Assembly: GCF_003437535.1 (NCBI RefSeq)
Contig: NZ_QSQT01000002.1
Coordinates: forward strand, 1-64,000
Direction of reading: 5' to 3'
Length of the DNA: 64,000 nt
Source of the DNA: Phocaeicola plebeius
Lineage (GTDB): Bacteria > Bacteroidota > Bacteroidia > Bacteroidales > Bacteroidaceae
In this document: in pieces, positions 46,324 through 56,125 of the stretch
Position numbering within the stretch: the stretch's first letter is position 1
How the letters are laid out: every line of letters starts with the position of its first letter
Translations under genes and position numbers: made by a program
Notes under the pieces: model-generated
The model's input: only the letters and a program-made list of their open reading frames with translations
Told to the model about the DNA's origin: nothing
Database searches by the model: none

Positions 46324-47196
46324 TTAGTTGCGTGAATCGGCTCCCCACATCATTTTCTCACGTAAGGTATTGAAGAAAGAGTGGTGGCAGCGCTTGACGA
46401 TGCGGATGAAGTATTCTCCCCTCCGAATAGTGAGTCGGGTACCTTCACGGAAGGTCTCACTCCGGCCATCGATGGCAATCAGAAAATTATGACTGCGGCT
46501 TTCTACTTCCAGTGTGACTTCCCACTCGTCGCGAATGACAATGGGGCGTACGTTTAAACTGTGTGGAGCTACGGGAGTCAGGCTGATGGTACCGCTCTGA
46601 GGTACTAAAATCGGACCGCCTACACTGAGGGAGTAGCCTGTAGAGCCGGTAGGGGTGGCCACAATCAGCCCGTCTGCCTGATACACATTCAACAGTTCCC
46701 CGTTGATATAGGCACGAATGGTAATCATGGAAGAACTGTCTCGTTTCAGAATGGCGATTTCATTCAGTCCGTAAGGATAACCTTTCAGTACCTGGCCGTT
46801 GCAGGTAAGTTTCAGTACCCGTCGTGGTTCTGCCAGATACATTCCCTGATAAATCTCGTCGAAGGTTTCTTCCATCTGGTCGGGTGAAATGTCAGCCAAG
46901 AAGCCCAATCGTCCGGTATTGATGCCTAATATGGGGATTTCCTTGTTGCCAACCAGGCTGGCTGTTTTCAGAAACGTACCGTCTCCTCCTACACTGAGTG
47001 CCATGTCGGCGGTAAAGTCATGACCGTTGAAAATCTCTAAATTGGTTAAATCTGCGTTTGTGTGCAGGCGAAGGAACTCATAAAACTCACGATGGATACA
47101 AATGTGTGCCTCCTTGCGCCGGAGGATTTCCAGCAGATGGGTTACATGAGCCGATTTATGCTCCTGATACGTATTTCCAAAGAGGGCGAATTTCAT
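46324..47196 (-). CDS. nadK: NAD kinase
   Basis: This cytoplasmic enzyme of about 290 residues phosphorylates NAD to NADP. Motifs are [19 protein letters not shown] near 65, [16 protein letters not shown] near 89, and [21 protein letters not shown] near 177. I place the start at 47196 ([14 protein letters not shown]). The longer frame to 47334 would include the promoter at 47293-47324. The Met at 47208 is a second possibility. It is divergent from pdxJ and convergent with the PL8 gene. Confidence 0.96.
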   Translation of the reverse strand: MKFALFGNTYQEHKSAHVTHLLEILRRKEAHICIHREFYEFLRLHTNADLTNLEIFNGHDFTADMALSVGGDGTFLKTASLVGNKEIPILGINTGRLGFLADISPDQMEETFDEIYQGMYLAEPRRVLKLTCNGQVLKGYPYGLNEIAILKRDSSSMITIRAYINGELLNVYQADGLIVATPTGSTGYSLSVGGPILVPQSGTISLTPVAPHSLNVRPIVIRDEWEVTLEVESRSHNFLIAIDGRSETFREGTRLTIRRGEYFIRIVKRCHHSFFNTLREKMMWGADSRN

Positions 47197-47271
47197 CTTC
47201 CGCTGCATAGAATGTGTCTTTTTTATCAATCTTTTTAAGAATAAACATGTCAAGTTTCTCGTAAAACCTGC

Positions 47272-47279
47272 TAACTTTG
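47272..47279 (+). promoter_or_regulatory. -7 box for the pdxJ operon
   Basis: TAACTTTG (TAnnTTTG) lies 121 bases before pdxJ and 13 bases from the oppositely directed nadK -7 box, so the two promoters are back to back. Confidence 0.45.
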
Positions 47280-47292
47280 CACGTTGTTGATG

Positions 47293-47324
47293 CAAAGATA
47301 GTGAAAGGCGAGAGCAGAGACAAA
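47293..47324 (-). promoter_or_regulatory. nadK promoter (-7 and -33)
   Basis: On the minus strand TTTG (47324-47321) and TATCTTTG (47300-47293) are separated by 20 bases. This gives a leader near 90 bases and excludes the longer nadK start. Confidence 0.65.
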
Positions 47325-47400
47325 CGAAAAACAAAGTTTTTCGATAGGACTATGCCGAGCCGTTTCCTGTCTTCTTAAAAGATAACGAAATTCATGAAAT

Positions 47401-48114
47401 ATGACTAAATTAAGTGTGAATATAAATAAGGTGGCTACGCTTCGTAATGCACGAGGTGGAAACAACCCTGATGTAGAGAAAGTAGCGCTGGACTGCGAGC
47501 TGTTCGGGGCGGAAGGTATCACGGTTCACCCACGTCCGGATGAACGTCATATCCGGTATGCGGATGTATATGCCTTGCGCCCGGTGTTGAAAACTGAATT
47601 CAATATCGAAGGATATCCTTCGAAAGAGTTTATCGACCTGGTACTGAGAGTAAAACCTACACAGGTGACTTTGGTGCCGGATGCTCCTGACCAGATTACT
47701 TCGAATTGTGGATGGGACACCAAAACGCATCAGGCTTTCCTGACAGAATTGATGGATACGTTCGGTGAAGCAGGCATACGTACCTCTATTTTTGTAGGTA
47801 CAGACCTGGAACTGATTGAGTATGCGGCCAAGACAGGAGCCGACCGTGTGGAATTGTACACGGAACCTTATGCCTCACTCTATCCCAAGAATCCGGAAGC
47901 AGCCGTGGCTCCTTTTATAGAAGCGGCTGAGAGAGTACATAAACTGGGAATGGGATTGAATGCCGGACACGATTTGAGTCTGGTGAACTTGAAGTATTTC
48001 CATGATAATATCCCTTGGCTGGATGAAGTTTCTATTGGTCACGCACTGATTTGTGATGCACTTTATTTAGGATTAAAGAAAACCATTGAAGAATATAAAA
48101 ATTGCCTTCGTTAA
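47401..48114 (+). CDS. pdxJ: Pyridoxine 5'-phosphate synthase
   Basis: This 237-residue cytoplasmic TIM-barrel enzyme condenses 1-deoxyxylulose 5-phosphate with 3-amino-2-oxopropyl phosphate to form vitamin B6 phosphate. The start [23 protein letters not shown] and the blocks [13 protein letters not shown] near 40, [18 protein letters not shown] near 90 and [13 protein letters not shown] near 182 are diagnostic. It heads a seven-gene run that ends with recG, and the next gene starts 3 bases after its stop. Confidence 0.97.
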   Translation: MTKLSVNINKVATLRNARGGNNPDVEKVALDCELFGAEGITVHPRPDERHIRYADVYALRPVLKTEFNIEGYPSKEFIDLVLRVKPTQVTLVPDAPDQITSNCGWDTKTHQAFLTELMDTFGEAGIRTSIFVGTDLELIEYAAKTGADRVELYTEPYASLYPKNPEAAVAPFIEAAERVHKLGMGLNAGHDLSLVNLKYFHDNIPWLDEVSIGHALICDALYLGLKKTIEEYKNCLR

Positions 48115-48117
48115 ATT

Positions 48118-48837
48118 ATGATGACATTAACTTTACTGGCTGCCGCACAAGCTGTAGCCGATACAATGGCCGGAGCAAATCCGGTGTTGACTCCGGTTGC
48201 TTCGGGGGAACCGCAGATGAATCTTTGGGATATGGCCTGCAAAGGAGGCTGGATTATGATTGTACTGGCTTTGATGTCGGTAATTGCTTTTTATATTTTC
48301 TTTGAACGCGCGGTGGCTATCCGCAAGGCTGGAAAGGATGATCCTTTGTTTATGGACCGTATCCGTGATTATATCAAATCGGGAGAAATCAAATCGGCTA
48401 TCAATTATTGCCGCATTACGAACACTCCTTCTGCACGTATGATTGAAAAAGGAATCACACGTATGGGACGTCCGGTTGCCGATGTGCAGGCTGCCATTGA
48501 AAATACCGGAAACATCGAAGTGGCCAAGCTGGAAAATGGTTTGTCCATTATGGCTACCATTTCAAGTGGGGCACCGATGTTGGGATTCTTGGGTACGGTA
48601 ACCGGTATGGTACGTGCCTTTTGGAATATGGCTAACGCTGGAAACAACATTGATATTACCCTTTTGTCAAGTGGTATTTATGAGGCCATGATTACTACGG
48701 TGGGTGGACTGGTAGTAGGTATTGCTACGATGTTTGCCTATAATCATCTGGTGTATCGTGTAGATAAGGTAGTAAGTCAGATGGAAGCACGTACGCTGGC
48801 TTTCATGGACTTGCTGAATGAACCGACTGAAAAATAA
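48118..48837 (+). CDS. exbB: ExbB/TolQ-type proton channel subunit
   Basis: This 239-residue inner-membrane protein has the MotA/TolQ/ExbB domain. Its first helix is GGWIMIVLALMSVIAFYIFFERAVAI (about 42-67). Two more helices follow, near 150 (TISSGAPMLGFLGTVTGMVRAF) and near 190 (YEAMITTVGGLVVGIATMFAYN). It forms the proton channel that energises a TonB-type protein. The ExbD and TonB partners follow directly, at 6 and 12 bases. TolQ is a possible alternative name. Confidence 0.93.
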   Translation: MMTLTLLAAAQAVADTMAGANPVLTPVASGEPQMNLWDMACKGGWIMIVLALMSVIAFYIFFERAVAIRKAGKDDPLFMDRIRDYIKSGEIKSAINYCRITNTPSARMIEKGITRMGRPVADVQAAIENTGNIEVAKLENGLSIMATISSGAPMLGFLGTVTGMVRAFWNMANAGNNIDITLLSSGIYEAMITTVGGLVVGIATMFAYNHLVYRVDKVVSQMEARTLAFMDLLNEPTEK

Positions 48838-48843
48838 TCGCGT

Positions 48844-49260
48844 ATGGCTTTAAAGAGAAGACAGAAAATATCACCCAGCTTCAGCATGTCGTCTATGACC
48901 GACTTGATTTTCCTGCTGCTGATATTTTTTATGATTACTTCTACCATGGTATCGCCGAATGCCATCAAGGTGCTTCTGCCGCAAGGTTCGGAGCAGACTT
49001 CGGCTAAACCTATGGCACGGGTGATTATAGATAAGGACCTGAATTATTACGGGGCTTTCGGTAACGAAGATGAAATGCCGCTGGCCATTGATGAAGTGAC
49101 GGCTTTTCTTCAGGAATGTGCTCGGAAAGAACCGGAAATGTATGTGGCATTGTATGCCGATGAATCGATTCCTTATCGGGAAATCGTGCGGGTGCTGAAT
49201 ATTGCGAACGAGAATCATTTTAAAATGGTCCTGGCGACTCGCCGTCCGGATAAAAACTAA
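48844..49260 (+). CDS. exbD: ExbD/TolR-type channel subunit
   Basis: This 138-residue protein has a single membrane helix (LIFLLLIFFMITSTMVS, about 21-37) preceded by the conserved Asp of SMTDLIF, which carries protons in this family. The periplasmic domain ends with EIVRVLNIANENHFKMVLATRRP. Together with the preceding ExbB it should power the TonB-like protein encoded next. Many Bacteroidetes operons carry two exbD copies, but only one is seen here. Confidence 0.93.
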   Translation: MALKRRQKISPSFSMSSMTDLIFLLLIFFMITSTMVSPNAIKVLLPQGSEQTSAKPMARVIIDKDLNYYGAFGNEDEMPLAIDEVTAFLQECARKEPEMYVALYADESIPYREIVRVLNIANENHFKMVLATRRPDKN

Positions 49261-49272
49261 AACAGAGTAACG

Positions 49273-50109
49273 TTGAAAAAAAATAAGGTAATCGGAATTG
49301 TATGTACGGTGGCTTTGCACGTGCTGGTGCTGCTGTTGCTGTTTCTTCTGAAGCTGACCGTTCCGGCAGAACAGGAGGAAGGCGGTGTGCCCGTCATGTT
49401 AGGCAATACGGAACTGGCTGCAGGTGATGCCGACCCTTATACGATGACCGAGGTGGATGTCATGCCGTCGGAAGCTCCTTCTTCTGCACCGGAAGCTGCA
49501 GCAGAGCCAGAGGTGGAACAGCCCATGATTACGCAGCAGGATGAACCTTCTTTGCAGGTGAAGAAAGAAAAGCCTAAAACAGAGACGAAGAAGGAACAAC
49601 CTAAAAAGACACCGGTAAAGACTGAAACGCAGAAGGTGAATAAGCCGAAGGAGAAAACAGAGGCTGAAAAACGGGCAGAAGCAGAAAAAGCGGCTGCTCA
49701 GGCTGCGGCCAATGCCATTGCTGGGGCATTTGGAAAAGGTTCTCAGATGGGGAGCAAAGGAAATGCCGCCGGAGCCGGACTGCAGGGTAGTCCTACAGGA
49801 AATTCTTCTACTGGAAAAACGAGTGGTGTAGGTGGTTATGGCACATTCGACCTGAACGGGCGAACTTTGGGAGGTGGAAAGCTTCCTGTACCCGTCTACA
49901 ATGTGCAGGATGAAGGACGTGTGGTTGTAACCATTGTGGTGAATCCAGCCGGACAGGTCATCAGTACCAGCATTAACAAACGGACGAACACAGTGAATCC
50001 GGCATTGCGAAGAGCGGCGGAAGAGGCAGCTCGAAAAGCACGCTTTAATGCGGTGGATGGAGTGAATAATCAGAGCGGTACCATTACGTACTACTTTAAG
50101 TTGAAATAA
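49273..50109 (+). CDS. TonB/TolA-like energy transducer
   Basis: This 278-residue protein starts at TTG (49273), the only start that keeps the membrane helix VIGIVCTVALHVLVLLLLFLL (about 5-25). A long acidic, then Lys/Glu/Pro-rich linker (about 60-150) follows. A short Gly-rich part comes next, and the TonB C-terminal domain lies at about 195-278 (RVVVTIVVNPAGQVISTSINK and FNAVDGVNNQSGTITYYFKLK). It spans the periplasm and passes proton-motive energy to outer-membrane transporters such as the SusC proteins. The Ala/Glu/Lys stretch AEKRAEAEKAAAQAAANAI recalls TolA. Confidence 0.88.
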   Translation: MKKNKVIGIVCTVALHVLVLLLLFLLKLTVPAEQEEGGVPVMLGNTELAAGDADPYTMTEVDVMPSEAPSSAPEAAAEPEVEQPMITQQDEPSLQVKKEKPKTETKKEQPKKTPVKTETQKVNKPKEKTEAEKRAEAEKAAAQAAANAIAGAFGKGSQMGSKGNAAGAGLQGSPTGNSSTGKTSGVGGYGTFDLNGRTLGGGKLPVPVYNVQDEGRVVVTIVVNPAGQVISTSINKRTNTVNPALRRAAEEAARKARFNAVDGVNNQSGTITYYFKLK

Positions 50110-50135
50110 AACTTTTAATTCTAAATAATAGATTT

Positions 50136-50684
50136 ATGAAAGCAGTTTGTATCTTTTTGGCTGAAGGTTTCGAGGAAATGGAAGCCATGTTTCCGTTGGA
50201 TATTATGCGCAGAGGCGGATTGAACGTAAAAACGGTGTCTGTCACTGGAAACAAGACGGTCATCAGTTCTCATCAGGTACCCATTGTGGCTGATTTGTTG
50301 TTCGAAGAACTGAAGGAGGAAGATGTAGAAATGATTGTTCTTCCTGGTGGACTGCCGGGTGCTACTAACTTGGATGCACATGCCGGACTGGACAAACTGA
50401 TTATGAGCTTTGCGGCTGCCGGAAAACCGTTGGCTGCCATTTGTGCCGCTCCGATGGTATATGGCAAGCGCGGTTTGCTGAAAGGCAAGAAAGCTACCTG
50501 CTATCCGGGCTTCGACAAGTTCCTGGAAGGAGCTGAATATACAGGAAATATGGTGGAAGTAGTCGACAACTTCATTTTGGGTAAAGGTCCGGGTGCCGCA
50601 CCTGCCTTTGGCTTTACTATCCTGGAGAAATTTGCAGGAGCAGAAAAAGCACTCGAAGTGAAAAAAGGAATGTTGCTGGCTTAA
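50136..50684 (+). CDS. DJ-1/PfpI family protein
   Basis: This 182-residue protein of the DJ-1/ThiJ type shows the early Glu in [11 protein letters not shown] at 8-18. It also has the block [20 protein letters not shown] near 68 and the conserved Cys in [28 protein letters not shown] near 100. Family members serve in protein or metabolite repair, including deglycase or glyoxalase activities that remain debated. It lies within the pdxJ-recG operon, and its stop codon shares one base with the ispD start. Confidence 0.92.
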   Translation: MKAVCIFLAEGFEEMEAMFPLDIMRRGGLNVKTVSVTGNKTVISSHQVPIVADLLFEELKEEDVEMIVLPGGLPGATNLDAHAGLDKLIMSFAAAGKPLAAICAAPMVYGKRGLLKGKKATCYPGFDKFLEGAEYTGNMVEVVDNFILGKGPGAAPAFGFTILEKFAGAEKALEVKKGMLLA

Positions 50685-51352
50685 TGAAGAAATATGTGAT
50701 AGTGGTAGCGGGAGGAAAAGGCCTGCGTATGGGGGGAGAGATTCCCAAACAATTCATTCCGGTAAAAGGAAAGCCGGTATTGATGCGTACGCTGGAAACT
50801 TTTCATGCCTGTGACCCGAACATTGAATTGATTGTGGTGCTTCCGGTGGAACAGCGTTCCTACTGGGAGCACCTTTGTGCTGAATACGGCTTTACGTTGC
50901 CTCACCGTATTGCGGCAGGTGGAGAAACGCGTTTCCATTCCGTAAAGAACGGATTGGCACTGGTGGAAGAAGACGGTGTGGTCGGTGTGCACGACGGGGT
51001 ACGTCCTTTCGTCTCTGCCGAAGTCATTGCGAATTGTTATGCGCAGGCAGCCACTTTGCAGGCTGTGGTTCCGGTAACAGATGTAGTGGAAACAGTCCGT
51101 CATTTGTTGCCCGAAGGAGGAAGTGAGACTGTATCACGCAATGACTACAAGCTGGTGCAGACTCCTCAAGTCTTCACTGTGGAGTTGTTGAAACGGGCCT
51201 ATGCCCAGGACTACAAGCCCTTCTTTACCGACGATGCTTCGGTGGTGGAAGCATTGGGACAGCCTGTACATCCGGTATCCGGCAACCGGGAGAACATCAA
51301 ACTCACCACGCCTTTTGACTTGAAAGTAGCAGAATCTCTTATCGATGACTAA
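50684..51352 (+). CDS. ispD: 2-C-methyl-D-erythritol 4-phosphate cytidylyltransferase
   Basis: This 222-residue enzyme of the MEP isoprenoid pathway transfers CMP from CTP to methylerythritol phosphate. The N-terminal nucleotide-binding motif [29 protein letters not shown] is diagnostic, with further blocks [17 protein letters not shown] near 78, [16 protein letters not shown] near 100 and [15 protein letters not shown] near 184. It overlaps both neighbours by a single base (TAATG type), which suggests coupled translation. Confidence 0.96.
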   Translation: MKKYVIVVAGGKGLRMGGEIPKQFIPVKGKPVLMRTLETFHACDPNIELIVVLPVEQRSYWEHLCAEYGFTLPHRIAAGGETRFHSVKNGLALVEEDGVVGVHDGVRPFVSAEVIANCYAQAATLQAVVPVTDVVETVRHLLPEGGSETVSRNDYKLVQTPQVFTVELLKRAYAQDYKPFFTDDASVVEALGQPVHPVSGNRENIKLTTPFDLKVAESLIDD

Positions 51353-53451
51353 TGTTTGACCTATCCACACGCGATGTGAAATATTTGCCAGGAGTAGGGC
51401 CGCAGCGGGCGGCCATACTGAATAAGGAATTAAATATCTATTCCTTACGCGACCTGTTGTATTATTTCCCATACAAGTATGTGGACCGCAGTCGTCTGTA
51501 TTACATCCATGAGATAGACGGCAACATGCCTTACATACAGTTGCGCGGACGGATTCTGAGTTTTGAAATGTTCGGAGAAGGTCGTCAGCGCCGGCTGGTG
51601 GGACATTTTTCCGACGGTACGGGAGTGGTGGACTTAGTGTGGTTTCAAGGATTGAAATATATCACTGGAAAGTACAAAGCCAACGAAGAATACATTGTGT
51701 TCGGCAAGCCCACGGTTTTCAACGGACGTATCAACGTGGCGCATCCCGATATTGACCCGACACAAGAACTGACCCTTTCTACCATGGGGCTTCAGCCTTA
51801 TTACAATACTACGGAAAAGATGAAGCGTACCAGCCTGAATTCTCATGCGCTGGAAAAGCTGATGAAAAATCTTTTTCAGGCCTTGCAGAAAGAAAGCTTT
51901 GAGGAAACGCTAAGTCCCTCTTTAATCGCAGCACATCAGCTGATGCCCCTGACCGATGCGTTGTATAATATTCATTTTCCGCAGAATCCGGAACTTCTTC
52001 GTAAGGCACAGTATCGCTTGAAATTTGAGGAACTGTTTTACGTACAGCTCAATATTCTCCGTTATACCAAAGAACGTCGCAATAAATTCCGTGGACTGGT
52101 ATTTGAACGGGTGGATGAAATTTTCAATACCTTCTATGCGCATCACCTGCCTTTCCAGTTGACGGGGGCACAGAAACGTGTAATCAAGGAAATGCGTCGC
52201 GACATGGGCAGTGGACGACAGATGAACCGTTTGTTGCAAGGCGATGTGGGTAGTGGAAAAACATTAGTAGCCCTGATGACTATGCTGATAGCCTTGGATA
52301 ACGGATTCCAAGCCTGCATGATGGCTCCGACGGAAATTCTTGCCACACAGCATTATGAAACCATCCGTCGCTTTCTGAATGGGATGTCTGTACGGGTGGA
52401 GTTGTTGACCGGCAACGTGAAAGGAAAGCGTCGTGAAACGATTCTTCGCGACTTATTAACAGGGGATGTGCATATCTTGATTGGTACGCATGCTGTGATT
52501 GAAGATACCGTCAACTTCTCTTCTTTGGGACTGGTGGTGATTGACGAACAACATCGTTTTGGAGTAGCCCAGCGAGCCAAGTTGTGGGCTAAGAATACCC
52601 GTCCTCCTCATGTACTGGTTATGACGGCCACTCCGATTCCACGTACGCTGGCCATGACCTTGTATGGCGACCTGGATGTGTCGGTCATTGATGAATTGCC
52701 TCCTGGCCGAAAGCCTATCCAGACCATTCATCAGTTTGACAACCGCCGGAAAAGCATGTACGAGTTCATGCGGAAACAGATTCAGGAAGGCCGTCAGGTC
52801 TACATCGTGTATCCATTGATACAGGAGAGCGAAAAGATGGACATCAAGAACCTGGAAGAGGGTTACATGCACGTCTGCGAGGAGTTTCCCGAGTACAAGG
52901 TCAGCAAGGTGCACGGTAAGATGAAACCGGCCGAGAAAGAAGAAGAAATGCAGCGTTTCTTGGCCAACGAAACCCAGATTATGGTGGCCACTACCGTGAT
53001 AGAAGTCGGCGTGAATGTACCCAATGCCTCGGTGATGGCTATTGAGAATGCCGAACGCTTCGGACTTTCCCAGCTCCACCAGTTGCGTGGACGAGTAGGT
53101 CGTGGTGCCGACCAGTCCTATTGCATTTTAGTGACCGGATACAAGTTGACGGAAGAAACCCGCAAGCGCATTGAAATCATGGTACAGACCAATGACGGTT
53201 TTGAAATTGCCGAAGCCGACCTGAAACTACGTGGTCCCGGCGATTTGGAAGGTACCCAGCAGAGCGGGGTCGCCTTCGATTTGAAAATTGCTGACATCGC
53301 CAAAGACGGCCAGTTGTTGCAGTATGTCCGTGAAATAGCTGAACGCCTGCTGGATGACGACCCTGAAGGCATGAAACCGGAAAATCAAATTATCTGGCAA
53401 CAGTTGAAGGAACTTCGTAAGAAAAATGTAAACTGGTCTGTAATATCCTGA
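51352..53451 (+). CDS. recG: ATP-dependent DNA helicase RecG
   Basis: This 699-residue helicase reverses stalled forks and moves branched DNA. The N-terminal wedge/OB part (about 60-160) is followed by helicase motifs: Walker A LLQGDVGSGKTLVALMT near 295, motif II VVIDEQHRFGVAQRAKLW near 395, MTATPIPRTLAMTLYGDLDVS near 424, and motif VI QLHQLRGRVGRGADQSYC near 574. The length is normal. It is the last gene of the operon, followed by a weak hairpin and array locus 3. Confidence 0.97.
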   Translation: MFDLSTRDVKYLPGVGPQRAAILNKELNIYSLRDLLYYFPYKYVDRSRLYYIHEIDGNMPYIQLRGRILSFEMFGEGRQRRLVGHFSDGTGVVDLVWFQGLKYITGKYKANEEYIVFGKPTVFNGRINVAHPDIDPTQELTLSTMGLQPYYNTTEKMKRTSLNSHALEKLMKNLFQALQKESFEETLSPSLIAAHQLMPLTDALYNIHFPQNPELLRKAQYRLKFEELFYVQLNILRYTKERRNKFRGLVFERVDEIFNTFYAHHLPFQLTGAQKRVIKEMRRDMGSGRQMNRLLQGDVGSGKTLVALMTMLIALDNGFQACMMAPTEILATQHYETIRRFLNGMSVRVELLTGNVKGKRRETILRDLLTGDVHILIGTHAVIEDTVNFSSLGLVVIDEQHRFGVAQRAKLWAKNTRPPHVLVMTATPIPRTLAMTLYGDLDVSVIDELPPGRKPIQTIHQFDNRRKSMYEFMRKQIQEGRQVYIVYPLIQESEKMDIKNLEEGYMHVCEEFPEYKVSKVHGKMKPAEKEEEMQRFLANETQIMVATTVIEVGVNVPNASVMAIENAERFGLSQLHQLRGRVGRGADQSYCILVTGYKLTEETRKRIEIMVQTNDGFEIAEADLKLRGPGDLEGTQQSGVAFDLKIADIAKDGQLLQYVREIAERLLDDDPEGMKPENQIIWQQLKELRKKNVNWSVIS

Positions 53452-53468
53452 CTATTAAGTTTATATAG

Positions 53469-53488
53469 TCCGATTGGATGTAATCGGA
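53469..53488. terminator. Weak hairpin after recG
   Basis: TCCGATT and AATCGGA form a 7-bp stem with a 6-base loop, 17 bases after the recG stop. An A run rather than a T run follows on the plus strand, so its value as a terminator is doubtful. Confidence 0.3.
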
Positions 53489-53489
53489 A

Positions 53490-53599
53490 AAACGCAAGTA
53501 CGTTTGGAGGTAAACGCCTTTACGTTTGTATCTAAACGTACTTGCGTTTCAGGTAAAATGTACTTACGTTCCGTTTGAAATGTACTTGCGTTTGGGGAA
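53490..53599. repeat. 22-bp-period intergenic array, locus 3
   Basis: Five exact 22-base units start at 53490, 53512, 53534, 53556 and 53578. Each contains a near-palindrome of the form AAACGnnnnnnCGTTT or a close variant. The core of unit 1 (AAACGCAAGTACGTTT) is the exact reverse complement of the core of unit 3 (AAACGTACTTGCGTTT). The array fills much of the 310-base gap between recG and GH35. The rest holds the weak hairpin and the GH35 -7 box. Confidence 0.88.
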
Positions 53600-53706
53600 G
53601 AATATAAAAGCTTTGCGTGTATCTGTTGAAAACGTGTGATAGTATGGTCGCAAAAAATTACATGTATTCCGTAAAAGATTCCATTTTTTCGTGTATGTTG
53701 AGGCGG

Positions 53707-53714
53707 TACTTTTG
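53707..53714 (+). promoter_or_regulatory. -7 box for GH35
   Basis: TACTTTTG (TAnnTTTG) lies 47 bases before the GH35 ATG, downstream of array locus 3. Confidence 0.45.
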
Positions 53715-53761
53715 AATTGAAGATATTATGTCTCATTTTTTTACTTTAACTAGGAAAAACA

Positions 53762-56092
53762 ATGAATCGATTTACGGGAACAATTATATGTATGATGACG
53801 GGAATGCTGGCCATGGCACAGCAAGTGTATGAACTGGATATGCCTGTCAAGGAAAAGACAATTTATAGTGGGCACCTGAAGTTGGGAGGAAGTAATCCTT
53901 CCGGTGAGCGTATTGAGGTAAACAGCTATTATATGTCGGTAGGGGGAAAGCCGGTTATTCCAGTAATGGGAGAGTTCCACTATAGCCGTTATCCGGAATG
54001 CCAGTGGGAAGAAGAAATTCTGAAAATGAAGGCAGGAGGAGTAACGGTGATTCCTACGTATGTATTCTGGAGTATTCATGAAGAAAAGGAAGGCGTATTT
54101 AATTGGGAAGGGAACCGAAATCTTCGTAAGTTTTTGTCATTGTGTCAGAAACATAATGTGTGGACGGTGGTACGAATTGGTCCTTTCTGTCATGGGGAAA
54201 TACGAAACGGAGGACTTCCCGACTGGTTGTTTGCCAAGCCCTTGGAAATTCGTTCGAACGATGCGAACTACCTGAAGTATGTGAAACGGCTTTATGAAGA
54301 GATTGGCCGACAGTTGGAAGGATTGTATTATAAAGACGGTGGAACGATTATCGGCACGCAGATAGAAAATGAACACCAGCATTCGGCGGCTCCTTGGGGA
54401 ATTACATATCCGGGCGAACCGAAGGACATGACGTCGGCCACTTATGATGCCAATATTACGATGATAGGAGTGAGTGTACAGGACAAGAAAATCACGACGG
54501 CTGATTTAGGTAACCTGCACATGAAAACGCTGAAAAAGATGGCCGAAGAGGCCGGAATTCAGACACCTTTGTACACAGCTACCGGATGGGGTAATGCAGC
54601 TGTAATCGGAGAGGAGGCCATTCCTGTGACGGCTGCCTATACATATCCTTTCTGGGCCAAACCGGGTATGTCTCCTTTTTGCATGTTCAAGGATATTCAG
54701 AAGAATCCCGATTATGCACCGGTGCGTTATGACACCGAGAAATATCCTTCCTTCTGTGCAGAAATGGGAGTCGGCATTCAGATGATTTATACCCGCCGCC
54801 CTATTGTCACGGCTAAGGCCGCAGAGGCGTTGATGGTGCGTACGCTGGGGAGCGGTGCCAATGGCATCGGGTATTATATGTATCATGGAGGTTCTACTCC
54901 GAAAATGGGACCTACGGCCTTTTTCAGCGATGAACCGATGGGAATGCCCAAGATATCGTATGATTTTCAGGCTCCCTTGGGAGAATTTGGTTTGGAACAT
55001 GGTTCTTATCGTGCGTTGCGCCTGTTGCATCTGTTCCTGAACGATTTCTCCAGCCAGCTGGCACCGATGGAAACGGTGCTTCCGAAGGGATATGAACGGA
55101 TGACTCCGGATAACCGGGAAACGTTGCGATATGCGGCGCGGGTAAGAGGAAAATCGGGTTTCGTGTTTATGGTGAACTTTCAAGACCACGATACGGCTCG
55201 GGTAGACCAGAAAGATTTGTGCTTACGGCTGAAGTTTGCGGATGAAACACTTCGTATTCCTTCGCAAGGTACGTTTACTCTGCCGAAAGATGAGAGCCTG
55301 ATTCTGCCGTTTAATTTTCAGATGGAAGATGCCTTGTTGAAGTATGCCACCGCTCAGTTATTGCTGAAACTGGATGACAGGGGGACAGACCATTACTTTT
55401 TCTTTGTGCCGGAAGGTATTCAACCGGAATTTGTGTTTGACAAGACTACGGTAGCCGGAAAATATTGTTATACTCCGGAAGCAGGCTTAAAAAGTACGTT
55501 TACGGTGAAGACATCCGGTGGAAAACGGTTTAAAGTAACCACGCTGACCCGCGAACAGGCTTTGAATGCTTGTAAAATCAACGGTAAGTTGTTGATAACT
55601 TCTTCCATGGTGCTGCCGGAAGCAGGAAGAGTACGGTTGCTGAATATGGGAGACCCGGTGTTCCGTTATGTAGAATATTCTTCGGCAAAAGGCTTTAAGG
55701 AACAGATGAAAGAAGTTCCTTCCGTGCAGCCCGAATATACCTTCCGTAAGGTTGGAAGCCGTCGGTTGGCAGTTCGTTTTTCCGGAAAGGAATATCCTCA
55801 GGTAAATGACTATTTCTTGCGGCTGGATTATACAGGCGACGTGGCCATGGCTTTCTTGAAGGGTGAGCTGGTGTTGGATCACTTTTATTATGGAGCCCCT
55901 TGGCAGATTAGTCTGAAACGTTTCCAGCAAGAACTGACTGATGAGGAACTGAGTTTTTACATTCGTCCGTTGCGGAAAAATGCACCTTTCCTGTCTGATT
56001 TGCCGGGAGAAGCTGTTCCTGATTTTTCCAAAGGTTCGGTAGTTCGGGTTGATTCAGTGCAGGTTGTTCCGCAATATGTGACTACTTTGTAA
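53762..56092 (+). CDS. GH35 beta-galactosidase, exported
   Basis: This 776-residue protein has a short signal (MTGMLAMAQ) and a GH35 TIM barrel. Blocks seen are IPVMGEFHYSRYPECQWEEEILKMKAGG near 64, VRIGPFCHGEIRNGGLPDWL near 136, the acid/base motif GTQIENEHQ near 200, and the likely nucleophile in YPSFCAEMGVG near 330. Accessory beta domains fill the last 350 residues. Family members release terminal beta-galactose, sometimes from pectic or host glycans. It converges on the HTCS gene, and PUL3 lies beyond, so it may belong to that system. Confidence 0.93.
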   Translation: MNRFTGTIICMMTGMLAMAQQVYELDMPVKEKTIYSGHLKLGGSNPSGERIEVNSYYMSVGGKPVIPVMGEFHYSRYPECQWEEEILKMKAGGVTVIPTYVFWSIHEEKEGVFNWEGNRNLRKFLSLCQKHNVWTVVRIGPFCHGEIRNGGLPDWLFAKPLEIRSNDANYLKYVKRLYEEIGRQLEGLYYKDGGTIIGTQIENEHQHSAAPWGITYPGEPKDMTSATYDANITMIGVSVQDKKITTADLGNLHMKTLKKMAEEAGIQTPLYTATGWGNAAVIGEEAIPVTAAYTYPFWAKPGMSPFCMFKDIQKNPDYAPVRYDTEKYPSFCAEMGVGIQMIYTRRPIVTAKAAEALMVRTLGSGANGIGYYMYHGGSTPKMGPTAFFSDEPMGMPKISYDFQAPLGEFGLEHGSYRALRLLHLFLNDFSSQLAPMETVLPKGYERMTPDNRETLRYAARVRGKSGFVFMVNFQDHDTARVDQKDLCLRLKFADETLRIPSQGTFTLPKDESLILPFNFQMEDALLKYATAQLLLKLDDRGTDHYFFFVPEGIQPEFVFDKTTVAGKYCYTPEAGLKSTFTVKTSGGKRFKVTTLTREQALNACKINGKLLITSSMVLPEAGRVRLLNMGDPVFRYVEYSSAKGFKEQMKEVPSVQPEYTFRKVGSRRLAVRFSGKEYPQVNDYFLRLDYTGDVAMAFLKGELVLDHFYYGAPWQISLKRFQQELTDEELSFYIRPLRKNAPFLSDLPGEAVPDFSKGSVVRVDSVQVVPQYVTTL

Positions 56093-56125
56093 TGGTAAGC
56101 TGGTAGGAGAAAATCTAGAAAATTG

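Noticed and set aside
47196..47334. Long N-terminal extension of nadK
   Set aside because: It covers a good -33/-7 promoter and encodes sequence unlike NAD kinases.
54506..55189. Long minus-strand frame inside the GH35 gene
   Set aside because: It is a shadow of the GH35 frame; its translation is rich in His and Arg without domains.
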